Below are positions 52,375 through 61,078 of a stretch of DNA of 64,000 bases, piece after piece. The position numbers were made by a program, and so were the translations under genes. The notes under the pieces are model-generated. The model made no database searches, was not told the DNA's origin, and was given only the letters and a program-made list of their open reading frames with translations. The DNA lies in contig CACFMO010000002.1 of NCBI GenBank assembly GCA_902567495.1, positions 1 through 64,000 of the forward strand, read 5' to 3'. How positions within the stretch are numbered: the first letter of the stretch is position 1; each line of letters starts with the position of its first letter. Source of the stretch: an uncultured Pelagibacteraceae bacterium. GTDB taxonomy: Bacteria > Pseudomonadota > Alphaproteobacteria > Pelagibacterales > Pelagibacteraceae.

Positions 52375-52440
52375 TAGAACTTTTCACAACCAAAAATATA
52401 CGTTAAGATTATTTCTGCCGTCACTGTGCCGTCGGTAGCT
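52370..52440 (+). repeat. cassette left-end sequence L2
   Basis: Gapless match to L1; TGCCGTCA at 52416 and TGCCGTCG at 52427. Confidence 0.85.
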
Positions 52441-52442
52441 GT

Positions 52443-52703
52443 ATGAAAAAAAGTAAGTCAAAAGTAGATTTGGGAAAGGGATTTAAAAGAATTTATTATG
52501 TTCTTTGTGCTATTTGGTTATTCTGGATTATCAATTGGAATATAGACTACGTAGATCGCTGTAGTCCTTCATACGGTTATCAATTACCGCTCAATTGTGG
52601 AAAATCTGGAATAAGTTTATTTATAGAGGCTGTTATAGGATTTTTAGTGGTTGTACCCATTTACTATTTTATAAGGTGGATAGTTGCAGGGTTTAAAAAA
52701 TAG
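52443..52703 (+). CDS. hypothetical two-TM protein, cassette 2 cargo
   Basis: MKKSKSKVDLGKGFKRIYYVLCAIWLFWIINW...; starts just after L2. Confidence 0.65.
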   Translation: MKKSKSKVDLGKGFKRIYYVLCAIWLFWIINWNIDYVDRCSPSYGYQLPLNCGKSGISLFIEAVIGFLVVVPIYYFIRWIVAGFKK

Positions 52704-52704
52704 T

Positions 52705-53274
52705 ATGAAATCGCTTCCTCCATACAAGGAAACCGTAAAGCCCTTAGAAAATTTAGTATTTGTTAATGCCTGTGTAACTGGGCTCAACGATTTCAAAGTT
52801 AAACAATTTCACAATGCCTTAAGGGAAAATTTAAATAACATTTCAATACTACTTGATAAAAATGACAGTGAGATGGAAGAATTTGCTATGTTAGGCGCTC
52901 AACATTTCAATGGTAACTGGTGGGCAAAGATAGCTGGGGGGCAGTTAGATTTTATAGAGGATAATGAGATTAATAAAAGAAAAGTAGTTAAGATCTATGA
53001 AAAGATAGGTAGCTTTAAAGTAAAAGATATAATGAAATTTTGTTTATCTGAGTGGATTGCTATTAACAAAAAAAATAAGATTTTTCCTTTTAAACTTTCT
53101 ACACCTAAAGACTTTTTTAAAAATAAAAAATCTGACAACATAGCCACATGTCTTTGGTGGGTTCATTACTACACTACATTATTGGGATGTCATGAGGAAC
53201 CTAAAGGCTTAAGAAGAATACTTTGTTTGAAGAAAAGCCTGCTTGGTAAGTGGACTAAAGAGGTATGGTACTAA
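52705..53274 (+). CDS. hypothetical protein, cassette 2 cargo
   Basis: ORF MKSLPPYKETVKPLENLVFVNACVTG...; start moved to ATG 52705 from the TTG at 52684. Confidence 0.68.
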   Translation: MKSLPPYKETVKPLENLVFVNACVTGLNDFKVKQFHNALRENLNNISILLDKNDSEMEEFAMLGAQHFNGNWWAKIAGGQLDFIEDNEINKRKVVKIYEKIGSFKVKDIMKFCLSEWIAINKKNKIFPFKLSTPKDFFKNKKSDNIATCLWWVHYYTTLLGCHEEPKGLRRILCLKKSLLGKWTKEVWY

Positions 53275-53277
53275 ATA

Positions 53278-53526
53278 ATGGACAAATGGGAAATTCAAGA
53301 AAAGATCAAAGATAAATGGTATGTTAGAGGCTTTGCAGCCATGTGTGTAATTTCCTTTTTGAGTGGTTTTTTTTTGGGGGAGATCGCTCATTATATGATA
53401 CCAATTAATGGTATCATTGTTATTGCCTTTTGTTTCATGATGTACAAATCTGAGTTAGCTGATAAACTTTTATACAATTACGAAAAACGACCAAAAGCCA
53501 AGAAAAAAAGATTACGCAAGATTTAA
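53278..53526 (+). CDS. hypothetical two-TM protein, cassette 2 cargo
   Basis: FAAMCVISFLSGFFLG...; begins 3 bp after the preceding ORF. Confidence 0.62.
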   Translation: MDKWEIQEKIKDKWYVRGFAAMCVISFLSGFFLGEIAHYMIPINGIIVIAFCFMMYKSELADKLLYNYEKRPKAKKKRLRKI

Positions 53527-53538
53527 AATTAGTTTTTT

Positions 53539-53628
53539 GACTCCGCTCTGCCGTCGACAAGTCTAAATTTCTATTTTCTTAAAAAAATTCTTTAATGATA
53601 CCAACAAAAATTTAAGCCTTAGTTCAAA
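53539..53628 (+). repeat. cassette right-end sequence R2
   Basis: Homologous to R1; TGCCGTCG at 53549. Confidence 0.85.
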
Positions 53629-53698
53629 GCGCACGCTTGGAAAGTGTGTAAACGGGAAACCGTTTCGTGGGTTCGAATCCCACTCTCTCCGCCATTTT
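53629..53698 (+). repeat. att repeat copy C (tRNA-Ser 3' fragment), distal boundary
   Basis: 70 bp identical to copies A and B; not followed by an L-type end. Confidence 0.95.
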
Positions 53699-53706
53699 AA
53701 AATTGA

Positions 53707-54624
53707 TTACTTTGTTACTACTAGCCGATTGATTGGCATTGAAAAAAGCCCTTGTCTTTCTTTATCTCCACTATGTTTTGATATAACTAGAAGATTAGAT
53801 AACTCAGAAAGCAATATCCTACGAGTCTCTGGTGGTAAGATGAATGTAGCATAAAAAAATCCTGCAGTAGTTTCGGCCACTTCAGCAACAGGTCCTTCCA
53901 TGGACACCATACTAGTTTCGATGCTAATGTTAGCATCTGGAAAAGCTTCAATTAAAAGATTTTTTAAACTTTCTGTACTACGTATTCTTGGATCACCCAA
54001 ATCAATCTCGCCATACCTAGGTAGCTTAGCTTGTACGTATTTATAGATTAAATTGTATACATCATTATATCCTGGCGCTGCATCCATAGGTCCATTGACC
54101 AATGCTGCAAACTTTGCACCTGAGGACAATACACGACGGATTTCATTTAACACTGGAGTAATTGGGTTCATCAATGTCAAAGCCCAATGGCACAGTACAA
54201 CGTCTATTGAGTTATCATCAATAGCAGTCAAATTTTGTGCTTTTAACTCTAAAAGATCAACAGAACCTTTTGGTAGACGCGCCTTAGCCAGTTCTAATTC
54301 TTCAGGACTTATATCCGCTCCTTTTAATTTAAATTTTTTATTACGATCGTATAAGATTTTAAGTAATGGTCCTGATCCACAAGCAAGATCCAGCACACGG
54401 ATACCATCAACATCAGGCACAATTTCAGCTAACCATTCATAACTATTACGTCCAGCTTTATCACGGCAGGAACTTGCACACTTTTCAGTGAAACCTGCAT
54501 TATTTTGATGCACAGTTCTTAGATGGGCGAGAAGCGCTTTATCACCTGGCTGTTGATTGTTAGCAAGACTGTCAGTCCAGATCGAGCTGAGGCCGCTCTT
54601 AGCATTAACATCTTTATTTGACAT
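53707..54624 (-). CDS. SAM-dependent methyltransferase
   Basis: IRVLDLACGSGPLLKILYDRNKKFKLKGADIS; overlaps the dioxygenase gene. Confidence 0.87.
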   Translation of the reverse strand: MSNKDVNAKSGLSSIWTDSLANNQQPGDKALLAHLRTVHQNNAGFTEKCASSCRDKAGRNSYEWLAEIVPDVDGIRVLDLACGSGPLLKILYDRNKKFKLKGADISPEELELAKARLPKGSVDLLELKAQNLTAIDDNSIDVVLCHWALTLMNPITPVLNEIRRVLSSGAKFAALVNGPMDAAPGYNDVYNLIYKYVQAKLPRYGEIDLGDPRIRSTESLKNLLIEAFPDANISIETSMVSMEGPVAEVAETTAGFFYATFILPPETRRILLSELSNLLVISKHSGDKERQGLFSMPINRLVVTK

Positions 54625-55609
54625 CAATAGGCCAACAAATTGGATTTAGTGGACTAGCAGCAACTTCGCCTGGTTTTACATTTGGCATAAATTTTTGCCA
54701 ATCACCAGAAACCATTGTAGGAGAATTTATCACTCGAGCCCCATCTCTAAAATAAGTATTGGCTAGAGCTATTCGGCTACGATTAGTTCTATTGCGTGAT
54801 GCAGTATGAAAATTTAAATTATGGTGAAAACTAACTTCGCCTAATTCGAATGGAGTTTCATTTACCGTGACACTATTTTTTCTAAAAACTTCTGAGACTC
54901 CACGGTCATAGCCTGTACCAGTTTTTTCAAATGTAACGGCATTTACTATTTTGTGGACATCTAGCGGATAGGCGAAAGAGAGCGGTCCCATCTCAACAGG
55001 AGTTGGTTGTGCTGGTACCCAGGCAGTGACCACATCATTGGTATCTAATGGAAAATGATGGTCGTCGAAGTGCCAAGGTGTTCTACCACAACCAGCTTGC
55101 TTTGCTAAAACGTTATCGTGGTAAAGTCTAACAGCTGATACCCCAAGTAGATCTGCTGAAATTTGTCCTAGACGTGGTGATAATACATAGGAACGTAGTA
55201 ATTCATTTTTTGGCCATGTCATTTCTAAACTAAGGAATCTGTCATGAGCTTCTTTATCAGGATCAACATCAAATTCTTTTTTTAAAAGCTTGATCAACTC
55301 AGCTCTAAGTTTAAGCACTACTCCTGGCGAGAAAACTTTTTTGAGTTTGATAAAACCATTTTTTCTAAAGAAATCAATTTGTTCATTTTTCAATGGGTAA
55401 ACCTCGGTCAGTTCAGAAATAACCTCATCATCAGTTGGTATTGCAACATTCGGTAAAGGTTCGGCGTTTATTATTGGATCCTTTTTTTTGTCATTATCTG
55501 CTAGACCAACATACCAATCCCACCACGCTTGATTATCTTTATCCCATGGCTTACTGATATCGGCAGCGTCAGATATTTTTGAATTTATCTTGTCTCGAGA
55601 TTTTTTCAT
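54614..55609 (-). CDS. phytanoyl-CoA dioxygenase (PhyH) family protein
   Basis: TPWHFDDHHFPLDTNDVVTAWVPAQPTPVEMGPLSFAYP; distal SFHHNLNFHTASRNRTNRSRIAL. Confidence 0.85.
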   Translation of the reverse strand: MKKSRDKINSKISDAADISKPWDKDNQAWWDWYVGLADNDKKKDPIINAEPLPNVAIPTDDEVISELTEVYPLKNEQIDFFRKNGFIKLKKVFSPGVVLKLRAELIKLLKKEFDVDPDKEAHDRFLSLEMTWPKNELLRSYVLSPRLGQISADLLGVSAVRLYHDNVLAKQAGCGRTPWHFDDHHFPLDTNDVVTAWVPAQPTPVEMGPLSFAYPLDVHKIVNAVTFEKTGTGYDRGVSEVFRKNSVTVNETPFELGEVSFHHNLNFHTASRNRTNRSRIALANTYFRDGARVINSPTMVSGDWQKFMPNVKPGEVAASPLNPICWPIDVK

Positions 55610-55727
55610 ATAAATAATTTATACTGTTTTTTTAAATTAGTAAGTACACTTTTTGACCTTTTTTAAGATCCTGTTCTAGGCCATAATTTATTGATATAAT
55701 TATCCGAATCAGAAAGGAGTATTAAAA

Positions 55728-55787
55728 ATGAGCGGTTGGGAAATTTTAGCTGTTATTTATGTAATCTATTACATCACAAGTAATTAA
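55728..55787 (+). CDS. 19-aa hydrophobic micro-protein
   Basis: MSGWEILAVIYVIYYITSN; SD AAAGGAG. Confidence 0.5.
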   Translation: MSGWEILAVIYVIYYITSN

Positions 55788-55805
55788 ATTTAATAGATAA
55801 AATTA

Positions 55806-55874
55806 TTAAAAAATATACTTATCGGCTAGGTAAATAACTATTCCAATAGCTATCCCTAGTAGGATCCAGTGCAT
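55806..55874 (-). CDS. 22-aa hydrophobic micro-protein
   Basis: MHWILLGIAIGIVIYLADKYIF; SD AAGGAGAG. Confidence 0.5.
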   Translation of the reverse strand: MHWILLGIAIGIVIYLADKYIF

Positions 55875-55875
55875 T

Positions 55876-56619
55876 TTAAACTCTCCTTATACTTGTTACT
55901 TTTAATCTTGCAGTTTTATAAATTTTTTTAATGGTTTTATCAATATTCATTATAACTACTTTTTTCATTGGGCCATAAGCGTGTATTAATTTTTTTTGCG
56001 ATAAAGCAACAGCAACGTGACCTTTCCAAAAAATAATATCATTTTTTTTAATATTTTTAAGTTGTATTTTTTTTTTAAAATATTTTTCCTGATCTTTTGA
56101 ATCCCTTGGACAATATCTATTATTTTGATTTAAACAAACTTGTACTAAGGCAGAACAGTCAATTCCTCTGTAACTTTTACCTCCCCATAGATATTTTATA
56201 TTTTTGAATTTTTTAATGTCTTTAAATAGATCTTTACTTTTAAAATTTATTTTTTTTATATCGGATTTTTTAATCCAATAATTTTCAAATTTAGCAAATT
56301 TACCTTTTTTTTCATTCACCTTTAATCTTGAATCGTAGGTAAGGAATTTATTTAAACTTTTTTTAATATTAGGTTTACTAAAAAGTTTTGCTTTTAAAAC
56401 TGAGACTTTAAAGTTTGCTTGTACAGGGTGTGAAAATTTTTTACCTTTGATGAAACCTGTGTAGCCATCTCTCTCAATTCTTATTTTTTTCCAGTTACTT
56501 ATCTTTTTAATAACTCTAAAGTTTTCACCATAAAGTAATTGAGTATCTATTTTAGATTTTAAACTCTTTTTTTTATAAAGATTTGTTATTGTAAGATTAT
56601 TTACGTAACTATTTTTCAC
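55876..56619 (-). CDS. SH3/NlpC-P60 family cell-wall peptidase
   Basis: YLWGGKSYRGIDCSALVQVCL; GHVAVAL. Confidence 0.9.
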   Translation of the reverse strand: MKNSYVNNLTITNLYKKKSLKSKIDTQLLYGENFRVIKKISNWKKIRIERDGYTGFIKGKKFSHPVQANFKVSVLKAKLFSKPNIKKSLNKFLTYDSRLKVNEKKGKFAKFENYWIKKSDIKKINFKSKDLFKDIKKFKNIKYLWGGKSYRGIDCSALVQVCLNQNNRYCPRDSKDQEKYFKKKIQLKNIKKNDIIFWKGHVAVALSQKKLIHAYGPMKKVVIMNIDKTIKKIYKTARLKVTSIRRV

Positions 56620-57985
56620 TTAATTTAATTTTGTTTTTTATAAAAAAGAGAAATACTAATGAAGGAATTACCATAATAGCTGTTATAATAAAGAATATTC
56701 CCCAGTCCCCATTCAACCAATCAACCATTGCACCTGACGAGGCTGCTAATGTGGTTCTACCCGCTGTTCCAATTGATGCAAGTAGAGCGTATTGTGTTGC
56801 GGTATAAGTTCTATCAACCAACATTGAAATAAAAGCAACGAAGGCAACCGTTGCAAATGCTGCAGCCATATCATCAAAAATAACTGCAATAGCAAATAAC
56901 CATTCAGACTTTCCAGACCAAGCCAATAAAGAAAACAAAAGATTTGTAGATGCCATAAGAATTCCTGACACAAACATTGCTTTAATAACTCCTGATCGGA
57001 TAGCAAATAGTCCACCCAAAAGTGTAAATACAACAGTCGTTATCCAGCCTAGACCTTTAGAGTAGATGGCAATATCTGTTTTGGAAAAACCAATCTCCTT
57101 ATAAAAGATTATGGACATTCTACCAAGAAATGCCTCACCGATTTTAAAAAGAAAAACAAAGCCTAAAATACCTAATGCAATTTTAAAACCATTTTTTTTA
57201 AAAAAACTTACTATAGGACCAGCGATCGTCCCACTTATCCAAGCAATAATTGGAGCCAAAAAATTATTACCGCCTATTTTTTTTTGAATAATTTTATCTG
57301 TTTTGCTTTGTGCATCATATCTTTCACTTGATTTTTTTTCATGAACAAACATTAACGCAATATTACAAGCAATTATTATTATTCCTAAAATTAAAAATGT
57401 AATTTGCCAGTAATTATCTATACCTAATTTTTGAAAATATTCTGCAGAATTTAACGCAACAACTCCACCAAGTTTGTATCCAGTCCACCAACCAACTACA
57501 GCAATTGCAGCACCAGCTTGCATAGACTTACCTTCATTTTTTCCAATTTGTTCTATCCTTAATGCATCTACCGTAATATCCTGAGTTGCAGAGGCTATTG
57601 CAATTATTAAACCAATTGAAATAACTAAGGCTAAATTTTTTGTTGGATCAACAAAATTCCAAAAAATTAAACTTAAAAGAATTATTAATTGCATTATAAT
57701 TATCCAACTACGACGGTGCCCAACTTTATTTGTTAGCCATGGAATACGAACTCGATCAATTAATGGAGCCCACAAATAATTAAAAGCATAAACAGCGAAG
57801 ATAAGACCAGCCCAACCTATAGTACTTCTACTTAACCCATCTTCTTTGAGCCAAAGACTTAAACTACTACCTATAATCACCCATGGAAAACCACTTATTG
57901 CACCTAATAAAAGAATACGCAACATTCTTCTGTCAAAATAAACTTTGAAAGAGTCTTTGAAAGATTGTTTTTGATAAATTTCCAT
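56609..57985 (-). CDS. AmpG-like MFS permease
   Basis: Twelve-TM MFS; SLWLKEDGLSRSTIGWAGL; ATQDITVDALRIE. Confidence 0.87.
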   Translation of the reverse strand: MEIYQKQSFKDSFKVYFDRRMLRILLLGAISGFPWVIIGSSLSLWLKEDGLSRSTIGWAGLIFAVYAFNYLWAPLIDRVRIPWLTNKVGHRRSWIIIMQLIILLSLIFWNFVDPTKNLALVISIGLIIAIASATQDITVDALRIEQIGKNEGKSMQAGAAIAVVGWWTGYKLGGVVALNSAEYFQKLGIDNYWQITFLILGIIIIACNIALMFVHEKKSSERYDAQSKTDKIIQKKIGGNNFLAPIIAWISGTIAGPIVSFFKKNGFKIALGILGFVFLFKIGEAFLGRMSIIFYKEIGFSKTDIAIYSKGLGWITTVVFTLLGGLFAIRSGVIKAMFVSGILMASTNLLFSLLAWSGKSEWLFAIAVIFDDMAAAFATVAFVAFISMLVDRTYTATQYALLASIGTAGRTTLAASSGAMVDWLNGDWGIFFIITAIMVIPSLVFLFFIKNKIKLSEK

Positions 57986-58005
57986 AGGGATGATTATAGA
58001 TTAAT

Positions 58006-59451
58006 TTATGATCTCCAGAAAGACGGTAAAAATAACACTAAGACAGCAAAAATTTCTAGTCTACCTAGCAGCATAGCAAAAGATAGTATCCATTTAGATA
58101 TTTCTGAAACTTCACTAAAGTTGCCATTTGGTCCAATCATTTCTCCTAACCCAGGCCCTACATTCGATATAGCTGTAGCAGCACCCGATATAGCTGATAG
58201 GAAATCTAACCCAGTTATTGAAAGCATTATAGCTACCAAAAAAAATATGAGCAAATATGAAAAAATAAATAAAATTACAGAATTGACAAAACCATCTGTA
58301 ATTTTTTGGTTATTGTAATTTACTAAATAAATACTATTTGGGTATATCAATTTTTTAATTTGCGTTTTTAAAAACAAAAATAATATTTGTAATCTGAATA
58401 TTTTTATTCCACATGTAGTAGATCCTGCACAACCACCAATAAACATTAAAAAAAGAAAGAAAATCAGAGGGAACTTACCCCACAATCCAAAGTCATCTGT
58501 TACATATCCTGTTCCAGATAAAATAGACAGAACATTAAAAGAGGAAATTCTTAAATTATCTAAAAAAGATAATTCTGAATTATTAAAAAATAAATATAAA
58601 AACATTATAAAAATCGAAGTAGACAAAAGGTATAAGAAACCTCTTATTTGAACATCTTGAAGTAAAATTTTTTTATTACCTTTAATAAATTTTAAATAAG
58701 CAATAAACGGTATGCTACCAAGTATAATAAATATTGTTGCAGTAATCTCAATTCCCGGATTATTAAAAAATCCAATCGACTCGTTATGAGTAGAAAAACC
58801 ACCAGTAGCCAGAGTGGTGAATGAATGAGCGATACTATCAAAAGCACTCATGCCTTGCAGCCAATATACAAATGCACATACAATAGTAAGTGAAGAATAA
58901 ATGGATATAATCAAAACTGATATTTCAACGGTTTTAGGTAAAATTTTTTCAGTGCCAGATGTATCTAATTGAAAAAGTTGCATTCCACCAACCTTCAACA
59001 ATGGAAGCACAGTTGTAGCCATAACAATAATACCTATACCTCCTAACCACTGCATTATGGCTCTCCAAAGTAAAATACTTTTCGGTGAGGAGTCCAAATC
59101 CAATATTACAGTTGAGCCTGTGGTTGTTATACCAGACATACTCTCAAAAAATGCTTCACTAAAAGAGAGTTCTAAATTTGATAATACAAAAGGTATACTT
59201 CCAAAAAAAGCGATGCTAATCCATGCTAAAGAAGAAAATAAGAATGCTTGTCTGAGGTTTAATTGTTTTTCTTTGGTTAAGCTAGTTAAAACAATTAGAA
59301 TACCTATTATTATTGTGATGATAGAGGATGAAAAAAAACTGCTACTATTTTCATCATATATTAGCTGAATTACATATGGCGCAAGCATAAATACACCTAG
59401 TATGATCAGTAGAATACCAATAATAAAAAAAACTGTTTTATTAGTAGCCAT
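58006..59451 (-). CDS. trkH: TrkH-type potassium transporter subunit
   Basis: ESMSGITTTGSTV; ATGGFSTHNES; GGCAGSTTCGIKIFR; AISNVGPGLG. Confidence 0.93.
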   Translation of the reverse strand: MATNKTVFFIIGILLIILGVFMLAPYVIQLIYDENSSSFFSSSIITIIIGILIVLTSLTKEKQLNLRQAFLFSSLAWISIAFFGSIPFVLSNLELSFSEAFFESMSGITTTGSTVILDLDSSPKSILLWRAIMQWLGGIGIIVMATTVLPLLKVGGMQLFQLDTSGTEKILPKTVEISVLIISIYSSLTIVCAFVYWLQGMSAFDSIAHSFTTLATGGFSTHNESIGFFNNPGIEITATIFIILGSIPFIAYLKFIKGNKKILLQDVQIRGFLYLLSTSIFIMFLYLFFNNSELSFLDNLRISSFNVLSILSGTGYVTDDFGLWGKFPLIFFLFLMFIGGCAGSTTCGIKIFRLQILFLFLKTQIKKLIYPNSIYLVNYNNQKITDGFVNSVILFIFSYLLIFFLVAIMLSITGLDFLSAISGAATAISNVGPGLGEMIGPNGNFSEVSEISKWILSFAMLLGRLEIFAVLVLFLPSFWRS

Positions 59452-59507
59452 AAAAACTGGACAATATTTAAATAGAAATAAAATTCAACTTATTATAAAC
59501 CTAGGTA

Positions 59508-61073
59508 ATGCTAGAGTCTGAACTAATAAAATCAACCTCTTCATGGCCATTTGTTGAAATCCGAAAATTATTAAAGGATAGAGACCCTATTATTAAGAAG
59601 AAAAATAAAATTATATTTCAAACAGGATATGGTCCAAGTGGTCTTCCACATATCGGGACGTTTGGTGAAGTTTCAAGAACATCAATGATGATAAATGCAC
59701 TTAATCATATAAAAAAGATCGAAACAGAATTAATAACTTTTTCTGACGATATGGATGGTCTCAGAAAAATACCTGAAAACATACCTAATGATAAAATATT
59801 AAGAGAAAATATTGGTAAACCTCTTACTGATATTCCTGACCCTTTTAAAAAATTTAAAAGTTTTGGTGAACACAACAATGAGATGTTAATAGAATTTTTA
59901 AAAAGATTTAATTTCGATTTTACTTTCAAAAGCTCAACCAAAAATTACAAAAACGGTAATTTTAATAACTCATTGATTAGAGTTTTAGAGAAATTCGACG
60001 ATATAATGAATATAATTTTACCAACTTTAAGGAGTGAAAGGAAAAAAACATACTGCCCATTTCTCCCAATATGCCCTGAAACGGGAAAAGTTTTGGAAAT
60101 TCCTGTAATTGAAATTAACAAAAAAAACAATTCTTTAGTTTTTGATAATAATGGGAAAAAAATAAAAACAGAAATATTAGATGGCAAATGTAAATTACAA
60201 TGGAAAGTAGATTGGGCAATGAGATGGTTTACTTTCGATGTTGATTTTGAAATGTATGGTAAAGATTTAATAGAAAGCGCAATCCTTTCAAATAAAATTT
60301 GTAAAGCTATGGGTAAACAACCTCCAAATGGATTTGCTTATGAATTATTTTTAGACGAAAAAGGAGAAAAAATATCTAAATCAAAAGGCAATGGAATAAC
60401 TATAGATCAATGGTTAAGATATGCATCCCCAGAAAGTTTATCACTTTATATGTATCAAAATCCAAAAAGAGCAAAAAAACTTTATTCTGATGTTGTTCCT
60501 AAAGCTGTTGACGAATATCTTACATTAATAGAAAAATTTTCTAATCAAGAAATAAAAGATAAACTTTCTAATCCAGTATGGCATATTCATAAAGGTTCAC
60601 CACCAAAAGAGAAAGTCATCATGCCCTTTTCAATGTTATTAAATATTGTTGGATCGAGTAATGCAAGAAATAAAGATATTCTATGGAAATTTATAAAAAA
60701 GTTTCACAATGAGCTTGATCCTAAGAAAAATAAAATTTTAGATGAACTAACTAATTATGCAATCAATTATTTTGTTGATGAGGTTGAACCAAAGAAAAAA
60801 TATAAAAAGCCAAATTCCACAGAAAAAGATGCCTTAAAAAATTTAATTACCGTTTTAAAACAAATTTCTCAAAATACTCCAGCAGAAGCAATACAAACTA
60901 GAATTTATACTGTAGGTAAAGAAAATGGATACGAAAAAAATTTAAGAGATTGGTTTAAATTAATTTACGAAGTGTGTTTTGGTGAAGAAAATGGTCCAAG
61001 AATGGGTTTTTTTATTAGCTTTTTTGGCGTCAAAGAGACAATTGATTTAATGGAAAAAAAGTTGAATATATAG
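59508..61073 (+). CDS. lysS: lysyl-tRNA synthetase, class I
   Basis: TGYGPSGLPHIGTFGE (HIGH) and EKISKSKGNGI (KMSKS-like). Confidence 0.95.
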   Translation: MLESELIKSTSSWPFVEIRKLLKDRDPIIKKKNKIIFQTGYGPSGLPHIGTFGEVSRTSMMINALNHIKKIETELITFSDDMDGLRKIPENIPNDKILRENIGKPLTDIPDPFKKFKSFGEHNNEMLIEFLKRFNFDFTFKSSTKNYKNGNFNNSLIRVLEKFDDIMNIILPTLRSERKKTYCPFLPICPETGKVLEIPVIEINKKNNSLVFDNNGKKIKTEILDGKCKLQWKVDWAMRWFTFDVDFEMYGKDLIESAILSNKICKAMGKQPPNGFAYELFLDEKGEKISKSKGNGITIDQWLRYASPESLSLYMYQNPKRAKKLYSDVVPKAVDEYLTLIEKFSNQEIKDKLSNPVWHIHKGSPPKEKVIMPFSMLLNIVGSSNARNKDILWKFIKKFHNELDPKKNKILDELTNYAINYFVDEVEPKKKYKKPNSTEKDALKNLITVLKQISQNTPAEAIQTRIYTVGKENGYEKNLRDWFKLIYEVCFGEENGPRMGFFISFFGVKETIDLMEKKLNI

Positions 61074-61078
61074 TTTTA

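Larger units (their letters stand above)
52304..53628 (+). mobile_element. candidate non-autonomous tRNA-Ser cassette 2 (1325-bp unit)
   Basis: Bounded by att copies B and C, with the same L and R ends as cassette 1 but different cargo; no recombinase gene. Confidence 0.75.

Noticed and set aside
52061-52393. 110-aa minus-strand ORF (…[25 protein letters not shown]…)
   Set aside because: Classic spurious translation of antisense tRNA-Ser sequence; it runs through att copy B
52304-53698. Two extra tRNA-Ser genes
   Set aside because: Copies B and C lack the tRNA 5' acceptor strand and most of the D arm; they are att-type fragments, not functional tRNAs
53699-55620. Third cassette carrying methyltransferase and PhyH
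   Set aside because: Att copy C is not followed by an L-type end and no fourth att copy or R end is visible
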